A DNA stretch of 64,000 nucleotides from Teredinibacter sp. KSP-S5-2 (GTDB lineage: Bacteria > Pseudomonadota > Gammaproteobacteria > Pseudomonadales > Cellvibrionaceae), in assembly GCF_032773895.1 (NCBI RefSeq), contig NZ_CP120416.1, positions 866,001 to 930,000 on the forward strand, read 5' to 3'. The notes beneath the pieces are model-generated. The model did no database searches, was not told the origin of the DNA, and worked only from the letters and a program-made list of their open reading frames with translations. Shown here one piece after another: positions 50,373 through 58,526 of the stretch (position 1 is the first letter of the stretch; the number at the start of each line of letters is the position of its first letter). Made by a program: the position numbers and the translations under genes.

Positions 50373-50742
50373 ATGAGGGAGGTTATCTGCCTGCTTTCCT
50401 TTCTGTTTTTGTCCTCGTGTTCCATTGCAAGTGAAGGTGAAATTAAGATTCCTGCCAGTGACTCCCAGCGATTGATTCCAGGTAACTTAGATTGGTATAT
50501 AGAGTCTTTTATGGGGGCTTATTGTGTGGCCAGCGCCGAATGGCTGAAGTGTATCTTGTAGGGGGCTGGACGCCACAGAGGGTCTTAGTTGGTGTAACTA
50601 TAGCGTTGCTTCTCCTTCTACTATTCAAGAGCAAGCGTATGAAGAGTTGCTCTCAACTTATATTTTGTCACCACAAACGAGAGTGTTAAATGCGATGATC
50701 TTTCGACTGAATAAACTATTGCCTTGCAGGGATTTAAAATGA
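50373..50742 (+). pseudogene. Small lipoprotein gene, apparently frameshifted
   Basis: A frame starting at the ATG at 50373, with AAGGAG upstream, encodes a lipoprotein signal with lipobox LSSC (cysteine 16) and stops at 50561 after 62 residues. Just beyond, in the +1 frame, codons up to the stop at 50740-50742 read as normal protein (GLSWCNYSVASPST ... LNKLLPCRDLK) with no start codon of their own. The simplest reading is one lipoprotein of about 122 residues broken by a single-base change around 50545-50562, near GTAGGGGG. A sequencing error or an intact 62-residue protein are alternatives. No domain recognised. Confidence 0.5.
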
Positions 50743-50777
50743 AACTAACGGTACGAAAAATTTGAGGGGGAAGTAGA

Positions 50778-51248
50778 GTGTTTAGGATAGAGCTATTTTT
50801 ATCAGAATTAATCGCAGCCATCTTGGTTGGAACTATCCCATGTTTTCTTATCACCTTAGGTGGTGGACTTGATTCGACCGTAGACTTCTTGGAATCTATT
50901 GATATTTCGGATTTCAGTATGAACTACGCTTTGGCCTTGTATTTGGCTTCCCTGGTTGTGGTGTATTGCTCTCGTTACATTCCTAGAAGTAATGATCATG
51001 CGACATTCAGAGTTTTGCTTTATCGAGAAATATTCAAAAAAAGCGGCTCCGTATTGGCTAGTATTTTTAGATTGCTCACTGGGGTTCTAGTGGCGTTGGG
51101 GATTATTTCAGCATTGCACTTACCGGAGGCTGGTTGGGAGCTTACTCTGGTTTGTTTTGTACTTTGCTTGTTTTTTTGGGTTGCCGCTTCATTTTTTGAA
51201 TATATATCCTCAGTAGCTCAAGGGGTTGAGCATCGGTTACCTACCTAA
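50778..51248 (+). CDS. Membrane protein of unknown function
   Basis: 156 residues with four predicted transmembrane helices (about 8-28, 48-65, 92-113 and 122-143). GTG start at 50778 after GAGGGGGAAG. No family recognised. The last 13 codons (SSVAQGVEHRLPT) are of the kind produced when a tRNA D-arm is read as protein, so the natural stop may have been lost and the frame extended into unrelated sequence. It follows the broken lipoprotein in the same direction. Confidence 0.6.
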   Translation: MFRIELFLSELIAAILVGTIPCFLITLGGGLDSTVDFLESIDISDFSMNYALALYLASLVVVYCSRYIPRSNDHATFRVLLYREIFKKSGSVLASIFRLLTGVLVALGIISALHLPEAGWELTLVCFVLCLFFWVAASFFEYISSVAQGVEHRLPT

Positions 51249-51476
51249 GGTCAGAGCAAGCTGCCTAGTGCGCTCCCAAGTAATAGAGATTAGTGGGCTG
51301 GGTTGCATTCAATTGGGTTATGGCGTATAAAGAATCTGCTCTTGGTAGGAGCCTGCCGCTCGTCGTTGCGAAGCTTTTTAAGTACTACTTCTTCTAATTT
51401 TACTGGCTCAATATTTTTATTCGAGCTTGTTAAGCGGTAGGCGAGCGACGTTTTAAGGCAAGCTAGGAGAGTAAAA

Positions 51477-52778
51477 ATGTTGAATGACAATATCCAGCCA
51501 TCTACTATCGGTGGTATCAAGCGCCTTGCTAAACAGGTTAAAAAAGCGAATGGCGTTCCTCATCATGAAGCTTTGGATATTGCTGCTCGAAGTGCTTCAT
51601 TTGAAAATTTCAAGCATGCACGTAAATCCCTTCAAAACCGGACTGTGATTAAATCAAACACTCAGCTATTTTTTACAGTGCATTGGTATGATCGAGAAAC
51701 CTATGAATCAGGCAGAGAGCTATTAGAAGTTGAGCTTTCTATGCCTTTGCTACAAATCGCCAGCAAGAAGGAATTTGAAAGGTCTAGCGGTCTAGGCCGG
51801 TTTAGGTTAGCTTCTCAAGATCATTTCGTTTGTGACGAAATTAGTGAATCGCAAGATCAAGCCAGAAGTAGAATTTGTAAAGCTGTCAGGGTGCTAAAGT
51901 TTATTGAGGTAACTGGCTTAAAGCCTAGTAGGGACTACAAAGCGGCTTGTCCAAATAGGGACCACAATAACAAATTACCACAAGCTGACCATTCTACTTA
52001 TTGGTATGATCCTGATTGCGGGCAATTTATCTTGATTGACGAACCCTATCTTAACCCGGTGGTAGAGGGAGAAAGAGCGGCATGGTCCAAAAAATATAAC
52101 TGGCACTTACAGTCATCAAAGTGGGCGGGAATGTACTATCCAGGCTATTCAAATATGTTTGTGGCTACGGATGCCTCTACAGGGTATGACTTTAAAGGCT
52201 TAATGGCCAAAATTGATGGTATTCCTTATCCATTAACTGCAGAAAATTGGACAGGAACCTCTTCTGAAGGGCATGACACTTTTTATAGTCCTCTTGCTGT
52301 CACTCGGCAAGACAAGCAGAGGGCTGTGGCGAAGGGGACTATATATCGTGTTTCAGGTAAAAAAACTCAGCCCATGCAAAACTGGAATGCGCCATATAAC
52401 GAACGTCGTCCAAATGCTGTTATGTCAATTCAGTCTCACCAACTTGCAGCTCAATTGATAAAAGCTGTTGAGCATTCTAGTGTAATACCTCCAGCCGTTT
52501 ATAACCGTTTATCACATATTAAGTGCAAATTAGAAGACTGGTTTTTTTCTGAGTATTCAGCTGATGTAACAAATGAATATGGCTTTTTCTATTACGGTGG
52601 TATTGATGCAAATGATCCATTTCTTCAACGAGCTCAGTCCTTGGAGGGCGTCGCAATCCTACTGCAGCAGCTGAAAGATATATTGCTTGATGCCTACACC
52701 GATTGTGAGCCTTTGAGAAAGATGATTGGTAAGCTCGATACTTCCATCAAGTTAACCGCTAAGCTATTAGGAAAGTAG
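51477..52778 (+). CDS. DUF5623-like protein
   Basis: 433 residues, soluble. The N-terminal 60 residues (STIGGIKRLAKQVKKANGVPHHEALDIAARSASFENFKHAR) match my recollection of the DUF5623 family, found scattered in accessory regions and plasmids; its function is not known. The remaining sequence is aromatic-rich (YWYDPDCGQFILIDEP ... WAGMYYPGYSNM) with no transmembrane segment. AGGAG lies 7 bases before the ATG at 51477. Single gene with its own terminator. Confidence 0.75.
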   Translation: MLNDNIQPSTIGGIKRLAKQVKKANGVPHHEALDIAARSASFENFKHARKSLQNRTVIKSNTQLFFTVHWYDRETYESGRELLEVELSMPLLQIASKKEFERSSGLGRFRLASQDHFVCDEISESQDQARSRICKAVRVLKFIEVTGLKPSRDYKAACPNRDHNNKLPQADHSTYWYDPDCGQFILIDEPYLNPVVEGERAAWSKKYNWHLQSSKWAGMYYPGYSNMFVATDASTGYDFKGLMAKIDGIPYPLTAENWTGTSSEGHDTFYSPLAVTRQDKQRAVAKGTIYRVSGKKTQPMQNWNAPYNERRPNAVMSIQSHQLAAQLIKAVEHSSVIPPAVYNRLSHIKCKLEDWFFSEYSADVTNEYGFFYYGGIDANDPFLQRAQSLEGVAILLQQLKDILLDAYTDCEPLRKMIGKLDTSIKLTAKLLGK

Positions 52779-52797
52779 TTTCTCGGTGTGTCTAACT

Positions 52798-52833
52798 AAA
52801 GCCTGTCCAATTCTATAGCATGGGCAGGCTTTT
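52798..52833 (+). terminator. Terminator between DUF5623 gene and the nuclease gene
   Basis: AAAGCCTGTCCA / TGGGCAGGCTTTT, 12-bp stem with one G-T pair and an 11-nt loop; the A and T tracts on either side make it usable for both convergent genes. Confidence 0.85.
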
Positions 52834-52855
52834 CATTGTGGTATATGGTAAAAAA

Positions 52856-54250
52856 TTAAGACCTATTAATTCTTTCGTTGTACCATTCGAAATGAAATGT
52901 AGTATTGATTGTCCATTTTATTTTCCTTTGAACGAGCGTCTCAAAAGGTAAATAGGTGTGAGAAGGTAAGTTTTCAAATAGAGGTTCAAGACTCTTTTGT
53001 ACATGCTCAAACCCTAGAATAGATGCGTACTCATGCAGTTGTTTCTGTATAGTGCTTAAAGTACTTATTCTGGAATCGAAACCAAACTGTGTGCTGGATT
53101 GTTGATAAAGGTCTTCCAGTACGTTATGTAGTGTTTCTCTTAGTCCACAGCAATTGGTTGTTATTGCAACCTTGTCCCACGGTGTTAGTTCACTTAGATT
53201 TCCATGCCCAAACGCGACCATTCGCGTTACTAGGTTTCTTTTTTCGAGATTGCAGAACCCTACAACTGTGGAAATGTTCAATATCGAACGAGTATTTTCT
53301 TTAGACATTAGTGAGCCATATTGTTCAATATATGCTTCATGAAAAATTGAGTGGGCTAGTTTCTCATCCCACCATGTCCAAATTAGACAAACGATCATTG
53401 CATCATATCGGTTTTCACTCCGAAGAATTTCAAGAATGCTCTTTTTGCAAAATGTTGGGTATATTTTTGAAATATCAATTTCTTCGGATGGACAGGCCCC
53501 CCAGTATGAGAAACAACTTGGCCACAACTGAGTGATTTCCGTCAGAACTTTCGCAAAATATGCCTCGTGTAGAGATAGTGTGACTCGTTCATTGGCATAC
53601 TCTATAAGTTCAGTAATTTCTTTCTTTATATTTTGCCCTTCTGGAAAAGTTACTCTAGCTCCACCGGGGCCAGATATTCTAATTGAATTCTTAGATTCAA
53701 CGATCACGTCCTCTTCTGAGTAGTGATTTATTGGGCATAGAAAGCGTTCAAATAGTCTTAGGAAAGATTTCGGGAAATATCGAGACGCTAAAAACCAACC
53801 CTTTCCGTTTTTAGAGGAGAGTAATTTTGATTCGATCTTGTCCCCATTGAAAATTTCAAAATCGAAAATCTCTCTATTTCTTTTCGTTTCTAATAGTTCA
53901 AGCTCTAAAGATGAGGTGGCTGTATGAGAGTAAAACAGAATTAATTTATCCGCACCTGTTCTAACGAGCGTATCATAGAATTTTTTTTCTTGATATAGCC
54001 CGATGGGATTAAGGCTATAAGCATTATGCTTACAGCTCACTGCCCATTTTTCCTTTACTCCTTTTTCGTTGATGAGAAAGAGCAAATCTCTTCCGCCATC
54101 TTGTCCTCGAGTTGCACACTCTATAAATTCAGCATCATATAGCACGCCAAAAAACTCTTGTGCAAATAGCTCAAACCCATCGATATTTTTTTCATCATAT
54201 TTGTTGTTAGCGTTTGCAGGAGGTATTTCGGTAAAGTCTAGAATGCCCAT
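52856..54250 (-). CDS. Mrr-like restriction-endonuclease-fold protein with long C-terminal domain
   Basis: 464 residues. The N-terminal about 150 residues look like a PD-(D/E)xK nuclease of the Mrr type: E27 in GFELFAQEFF, GQDGGRD with D55, and SCKH with K74 after a strand. The usual Q/E of the QxK motif is S72. The remaining about 310 residues are helical and unrecognised, and could be the sensor or protein-interaction part. No methyltransferase gene is adjacent, so it is not a classical restriction-modification enzyme. Such stand-alone nuclease fusions in islands are frequent anti-phage effectors; that role is inferred. AAGGAAT lies 8 bases before the start. Confidence 0.7.
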   Translation of the reverse strand: MGILDFTEIPPANANNKYDEKNIDGFELFAQEFFGVLYDAEFIECATRGQDGGRDLLFLINEKGVKEKWAVSCKHNAYSLNPIGLYQEKKFYDTLVRTGADKLILFYSHTATSSLELELLETKRNREIFDFEIFNGDKIESKLLSSKNGKGWFLASRYFPKSFLRLFERFLCPINHYSEEDVIVESKNSIRISGPGGARVTFPEGQNIKKEITELIEYANERVTLSLHEAYFAKVLTEITQLWPSCFSYWGACPSEEIDISKIYPTFCKKSILEILRSENRYDAMIVCLIWTWWDEKLAHSIFHEAYIEQYGSLMSKENTRSILNISTVVGFCNLEKRNLVTRMVAFGHGNLSELTPWDKVAITTNCCGLRETLHNVLEDLYQQSSTQFGFDSRISTLSTIQKQLHEYASILGFEHVQKSLEPLFENLPSHTYLPFETLVQRKIKWTINTTFHFEWYNERINRS

Positions 54251-54408
54251 GGTATATTCCTTTCGATAGTCGTTTATTTGTTGTTAGAGCTATCGTAGCA
54301 GTATTTGCTATTTGGGATGCTAGTGTTTAAATTGGGCTGCACTGGATTTCTAAAGTGTGTCTATCGTTGATGTAGATTCTTTGTTATACAGGGGTACAGG
54401 CCATTCGA

Positions 54409-54564
54409 TTATAGGCTTCTCCATTTAGTGCCGTCTATGGGGAGTGATTTTGGGGTGGTTAATATTTGTTCAACCCTTGCCTTGGTGATGATCTTATGTC
54501 GATTGAAGTGACAATAATATTCGCCAAATAGAATTTTATTATCGGTTCCCAGTATTATTTCCAT
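54409..54564 (-). CDS. Possible 51-residue protein of unknown function
   Basis: Short frame in the otherwise empty 402-bp gap between two divergent genes (54251-54652). The composition looks protein-like (MEIILGTDNKILFGEYYC ... SLPIDGTKWRSL), but there is no good ribosome binding site, and it may be a gene fragment. Nothing else is seen in this gap. Confidence 0.3.
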   Translation of the reverse strand: MEIILGTDNKILFGEYYCHFNRHKIITKARVEQILTTPKSLPIDGTKWRSL

Positions 54565-54652
54565 ACTATATTAGTCTTCAGTAAAGCTCGAGCCAAAATA
54601 GACCTCTTTAAGGTGGGAGCCGGGTATTAAATTCATAAAGGACAGTTAAATC

Positions 54653-55582
54653 ATGAGCTCAGAAGAAATTAAATCTCTAGTCGAAATTTTCGGTTCTTTT
54701 GGCATTGGGGCAATTGTTTCAGGGGGTATAGCTTTCTACCTTGTTAAGTTTTTCTTTCCATCATATGTATCAGAGAAGGCCAAAAATTTAGCCACGAAAG
54801 AAGATATTGGATTAATTACCGAAAAAGTCGAAAAGGTCAGGACAGAATATTCAACGGTTTTGGAAGAAGTTAAAACGCTTAATCAGCTTAAGGTAGGGGC
54901 GGTGGAAAGAGAGAAGCAGGTTAAGAAAGAGGTGCTGTTAATTGCTGTAGAGTCGATTATAAAGTGTCATAACCGTATAGCTAATTTCTCCAATTTAGAA
55001 TTGACTGAGCAGGAAATTATGGACGGTTTTTCAGATGATACAGGGAGGATTGCCAAGGTGCATATCGTGGGGTCAGAAGGTACGGTTAAAGCAGTAGTCG
55101 ACCTTATGGGAGAGATTTCCTCTTCGATTTTAACGTTGAGCTTGGAAAGAATGCCCCTTGGTCAGCGACGAAATCAGATTCTTTTAATTAGCGGGTTCAG
55201 AGATAAGGCTCAGTCAAATGCAGATCGCTTGGTCGATCTCATGAAGAATTACAATTTGGAGGGAATAGTAGATAAGAAAGCATGGAGTAGCCTCAATGCG
55301 AGTTTTGATCGAGAGTCAGGCCAAGTAGAAGACTATAATAATGAGCTAAATCACCTCTGGAGTGAGCAAAATAGGGAGCATCTTGAATTTGTCGAACGGT
55401 GTATGAATCAATTTTTCTACTTATTAGAGCTTCTCCCAAACGTAGTTCTCTCCATTCGTAATGAATTAGATTTAGATATTTCCAGGGACGAGTACATGAA
55501 AGTCATGGAAAACAATGTTCAAAAAGGGCAGAAAGTATTTGAACGGTTTATTTCGAGGCTTTCTACTAGTCAATCAGATTAA
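54653..55582 (+). CDS. Membrane-anchored coiled-coil protein with NLATKEDI motif
   Basis: 309 residues. One N-terminal transmembrane helix (about 13-32), then SYVSEKAKNLATKEDIGLITEKVEKV, a motif I have seen at the base of many single-helix membrane proteins in accessory loci. A coiled coil (about 40-90) and an all-helical cytosolic domain follow. No enzymatic motif. Its function is unknown; such proteins often accompany defence or toxin genes. A 65-residue possible membrane protein follows in the same direction. Confidence 0.65.
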   Translation: MSSEEIKSLVEIFGSFGIGAIVSGGIAFYLVKFFFPSYVSEKAKNLATKEDIGLITEKVEKVRTEYSTVLEEVKTLNQLKVGAVEREKQVKKEVLLIAVESIIKCHNRIANFSNLELTEQEIMDGFSDDTGRIAKVHIVGSEGTVKAVVDLMGEISSSILTLSLERMPLGQRRNQILLISGFRDKAQSNADRLVDLMKNYNLEGIVDKKAWSSLNASFDRESGQVEDYNNELNHLWSEQNREHLEFVERCMNQFFYLLELLPNVVLSIRNELDLDISRDEYMKVMENNVQKGQKVFERFISRLSTSQSD

Positions 55583-55590
55583 TTTAGAAA

Positions 55591-55788
55591 GTGCATTTAT
55601 ATGGTGAGTTGTTGGTTTATCTAGTATTCAAATATTTAATTCACTCAACAGTCACTTTGGCCGCAGGTCTGGCTTCTTTTGCCGGAGTGATTCTCGTCTG
55701 GTATGTCTCACGTTGGGTAAACATAAAGGTTAAGGGCGTTCTTAATTCTTCCTCTATTGAGCGCTATCCCTCCAGAAATGGAGAATGA
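55591..55788 (+). CDS. Possible small membrane protein
   Basis: 65 residues from a GTG start 8 bp after the preceding stop. Contains a plausible transmembrane helix (about 22-44, TLAAGLASFAGVILVWYVSRWV) followed by a basic tail. No clear ribosome binding site, so it is listed with low confidence; if real it is cotranscribed with the coiled-coil protein. Confidence 0.35.
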   Translation: MHLYGELLVYLVFKYLIHSTVTLAAGLASFAGVILVWYVSRWVNIKVKGVLNSSSIERYPSRNGE

Positions 55789-55807
55789 GTTGGGGAGAGT
55801 AAATCAC

Positions 55808-55939
55808 TTAGCTCTCCAAGCCAAAGTACATTCTCTGATCTTTCCGCAGAATCGGAAGCGACTTTTTAAAATCCGGTGGTGTGTAAATTGAGCTGGAAAG
55901 TTTCATTTTGTATTTCTCAAAAAACTCGAGTTTAAAAAA
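55808..55939 (-). pseudogene. Relic of the recombinase C-terminal module
   Basis: On the minus strand this stretch encodes YTPPDFKKSLPILRKDQRMYF, which aligns with TLADFKKPFPLLWEDQRKHF at the end of the intact module gene about 1 kb away, and the bases around 55830-55880 are clearly similar to 56793-56842. An upstream in-frame stop and the lack of a start show it is only a 3' fragment. It marks an older copy of the same element or the scar of a replacement. Confidence 0.7.
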
Positions 55940-55945
55940 TAGCTA

Positions 55946-56746
55946 ATGAATAATAAAAGACAATACCAGAGAACAATCTCCATAAAAATAGACCCAATGA
56001 ATATTCGAAAGTATGACGGTTTGGCTCTTGATCTAAAAAACCAAACAATGTCTGGCTATATAGGGCAAGAGATTATGCCGCTCATAGGTGATTCTTCTCT
56101 TGAATTCAGTAGAGATCGACTCAAAGGGGGGAAGAAAATATTACATACTAGCTCTCGAATGAAAAATACTGTTTGGTTAGACCCTAATCGACAGTTTCTT
56201 GACTATGATCATTTGATTGCGGTGGATACAAATACAAAAAAAGTGTGTGGTTCGACAGTATCTATTACTGCAGCATACCATCTTATTATTCAAAACCATG
56301 ATTCTGGGAAAGCATCATGTGCTGGTTCTGTTTTAGCGTTGTTTGAAGCTTGGAATGTCAAAGAAAAACCTGAGAACATAGGATGGTGGCAGGTATTACA
56401 GGGGATCGAAAAAAGACCTCAAAATTTTTTAGGCTCAATCGGTTTTATCGTGGATTCTGACTTGGATAATCATAATAAATTTAACTTAAGAGAAATGCCT
56501 ATTGTGGGTGATTACTTTTTACCGACCAATGTTCATCTGATGTATGCAAGTGACCAAGGTGGATCTGAGTATTTGTCCTCAAAAATGATCAAGTACTGCC
56601 ATGATTTGGCTTCAGATCTATTTAAGGAGGAAAATCTGGTGATGAATACAGGAGATCTTCGTCAAGGTGTTGATGGTTTGTACAGCCATTTTCGCCAGTG
56701 GGATACCGAGGCTAGAGATCTCAGGCAAATATTTGAACTTATATAA
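55946..56746 (+). CDS. Unrecognised soluble protein
   Basis: 266 residues with no signal peptide, membrane helix or motif I recognise. It is basic at the N-terminus (NNKRQYQRTISIKI) and contains a conserved-looking core (VWLDPNRQFLDYDHLIAVDTNTKKVCGSTVSITAAYH). No good ribosome binding site at the ATG at 55946. It lies between the relic and the end of the recombinase operon, convergent with the operon, 15 bp away, so it may be cargo of the element. Confidence 0.5.
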   Translation: MNNKRQYQRTISIKIDPMNIRKYDGLALDLKNQTMSGYIGQEIMPLIGDSSLEFSRDRLKGGKKILHTSSRMKNTVWLDPNRQFLDYDHLIAVDTNTKKVCGSTVSITAAYHLIIQNHDSGKASCAGSVLALFEAWNVKEKPENIGWWQVLQGIEKRPQNFLGSIGFIVDSDLDNHNKFNLREMPIVGDYFLPTNVHLMYASDQGGSEYLSSKMIKYCHDLASDLFKEENLVMNTGDLRQGVDGLYSHFRQWDTEARDLRQIFELI

Positions 56747-56761
56747 ATAGCAATTTCATTT

Positions 56762-57196
56762 CTATGGTACCTGATTCTGGCTGCCTATACTAAAGTGCTT
56801 TCTCTGATCTTCCCATAGTAGCGGAAACGGTTTCTTAAAATCCGCCAAGGTGAGTTGGGCGGGAAATGTTCCCTGCAATATGGCTTCCTGTATATCAGGA
56901 GCCAGATACGCCAACCTGAGAATGGGGGAGGCGTAGCCTTCCGCCAAGCCTTCCCCTTCTGACAATTCAGCTATGGACGCGTAGGCACCTTCCAGTAGCA
57001 TATCATTCCACATATGGGCTTTGAGTAGCGCCTGGAACAGAACAAAGTCATTCGGGCTAAAGCGGTCGGGGTTAACAACTTTTTTCTTGGGTGAAACCAT
57101 CATCTTTTTCCCTCCATAACGTTTAAGAGATATCGGGATAAAGATTTCAATACGGTCGTTAACTTGATGCACCGTAACTGTGTCTGATTTATGCAC
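56762..57196 (-). CDS. Separate C-terminal module of a serine recombinase
   Basis: 144 residues from the GTG at 57196, which has GGAGG seven bases upstream and overlaps the recombinase stop (GTGCATAA). The sequence, with ISLKRYGGKKMMV, a helix-turn-helix-like ASIAELSEGEGLAEGY and the ending APDIQEAILQG ... LTLADFKKPFPLLWEDQRKHF, is what many alphaproteobacterial serine recombinases carry as their own C-terminal domain. Here it is an independent, coupled gene, probably supplying DNA recognition to the recombinase. The frame extends upstream to 57256, but that part lies inside the recombinase gene. Confidence 0.8.
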   Translation of the reverse strand: MHKSDTVTVHQVNDRIEIFIPISLKRYGGKKMMVSPKKKVVNPDRFSPNDFVLFQALLKAHMWNDMLLEGAYASIAELSEGEGLAEGYASPILRLAYLAPDIQEAILQGTFPAQLTLADFKKPFPLLWEDQRKHFSIGSQNQVP

Positions 57197-58526
57197 TTTT
57201 TTTCCTCCTATCATCATTGGCTGCTCGAATTTCGGAAACGAGGTTGGTGATCCCATTTGGCCGTAAGCGAATGCTTATCCCATCTTCAAACAACTGAATT
57301 TTTTCAACGAAGAGCTGTATCAATCGAGCTTGCTCGGTATGGTAGAGATGTCCCCACAAGCTTTCGATAGATTGAAGTCCCTCAGCCACATCCTTTTTCG
57401 TTAAATCCGTCTTTTCTTCCTGAAGGGCTTCCCAAGTACGAATAAGTATTTCCGGTTGCTGAAACACGGTTTTTAACTGATCAATAATAATGCCCTCGAT
57501 TTCTCCGGCGCGGACGGTTTTTACCGGACACGTTTCCCGACTGATTTTTTGAGCCGTGTGTGTCACGTAATAGCGATAGCGTTTACCTCTGCGTTTGGTA
57601 TGAGTAGGTGTCATAAGATGGTCGTCTGGGCCGTAGAGAAGCCCTTTAAGTGGGGAAGGCGTCGCGTGCTCAATAATCTTGGTTTGACAGTGCCCTGATG
57701 TGATTTCCTGGGCTGCGTCCCACAAGCCTTCTTCAATAATGGCCTCGTGTTGACCTGGGTACTGTTTATCTTTATGGCGAACACGCCCAGCGTAAATTGG
57801 GTTACGCAAAAGCTTATAGAGTGCGGTGCGGGTGAATGGAATTCCGCCGACTTGGTTTCCGGCTTTGGAAATAAACGACTTTGTACGATAGCCTTTCTTA
57901 TTCAGTTCTTTGCATAGGTGCGTTACAGAGCCCAAATGAATTAACTGGGTGAAGATTTCACGGATAATCTTGGCTTCATTAATGTCAACGATAAGCTTCT
58001 TGTTTTCGATGTTATAACCAAGAGGCGGGTTACCTCCCATCCACATCCCCAGCTTTTTCGAGGCAGCAATCTTGTGGAGCACACGCTCCTTGGCATCCTC
58101 TCTATGGTACTCCGACACCATCAACACCGAATGCAGTGACAATCTTCCTGCAGCAGTGGAAGTGTCAAAGCTCTCTGTCACGGAAAAGAAACCGACATTG
58201 TATTTCTCGAACATCTTGGCCAGGATAGGAAAGTCAAAGAAACTACGCGTAAGCCGGTCGAGTTTATAAATGACAATAATATCCACCAGCCCCATTCGGA
58301 TATGCTCTAGCAGCTTTTGGAGCCCTGGGCGTTCCAAGTTACCGCCAGATACGCCTGGGTCATTGTAGACATCTGGGATTTCCTGCCACCCCATGTGGGC
58401 CTTCGCTTGGATCATAAGACGGCATGTCGCTAATTGGTCATCAATGGAGGTATAGGATTGATCCAACCCCTCTGAATTAGACTTCCGGGTATAGATCGCA
58501 CAACGTTTCGGAGCGACTTCTAACAT
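57189..58526 (-). CDS. Serine recombinase (resolvase/integrase family), full catalytic and recombinase domains
   Basis: 445 residues. Catalytic domain 1 to about 150 with Y12-x-R14-x-S16 and the DRLTR motif (D90, R91, R94), all residues needed for activity. The Recombinase domain follows (about 160-270, NPPLGYNIE ... LYKLLRNPIYAGRVRHKDKQYPGQHEAII), then a ribbon-like segment lacking the usual zinc cysteines (LLYGPDDHLMTPTHTKRRGKRYRYY), as in the DUF2924-associated clade. Starts with ATG directly after the TAA of the preceding gene (TAAATG) and overlaps the next gene, so the operon is tightly coupled. Likely mobilises the element. Confidence 0.9.
   Translation of the reverse strand: MLEVAPKRCAIYTRKSNSEGLDQSYTSIDDQLATCRLMIQAKAHMGWQEIPDVYNDPGVSGGNLERPGLQKLLEHIRMGLVDIIVIYKLDRLTRSFFDFPILAKMFEKYNVGFFSVTESFDTSTAAGRLSLHSVLMVSEYHREDAKERVLHKIAASKKLGMWMGGNPPLGYNIENKKLIVDINEAKIIREIFTQLIHLGSVTHLCKELNKKGYRTKSFISKAGNQVGGIPFTRTALYKLLRNPIYAGRVRHKDKQYPGQHEAIIEEGLWDAAQEITSGHCQTKIIEHATPSPLKGLLYGPDDHLMTPTHTKRRGKRYRYYVTHTAQKISRETCPVKTVRAGEIEGIIIDQLKTVFQQPEILIRTWEALQEEKTDLTKKDVAEGLQSIESLWGHLYHTEQARLIQLFVEKIQLFEDGISIRLRPNGITNLVSEIRAANDDRRKKSA

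Noticed and set aside
50492-50689. 65-codon plus-strand frame with a run of leucines over the broken lipoprotein
   Set aside because: Overlaps two better-supported frames of the split lipoprotein; the leucine run is read out of frame from a Ser/Pro/Thr coding stretch.
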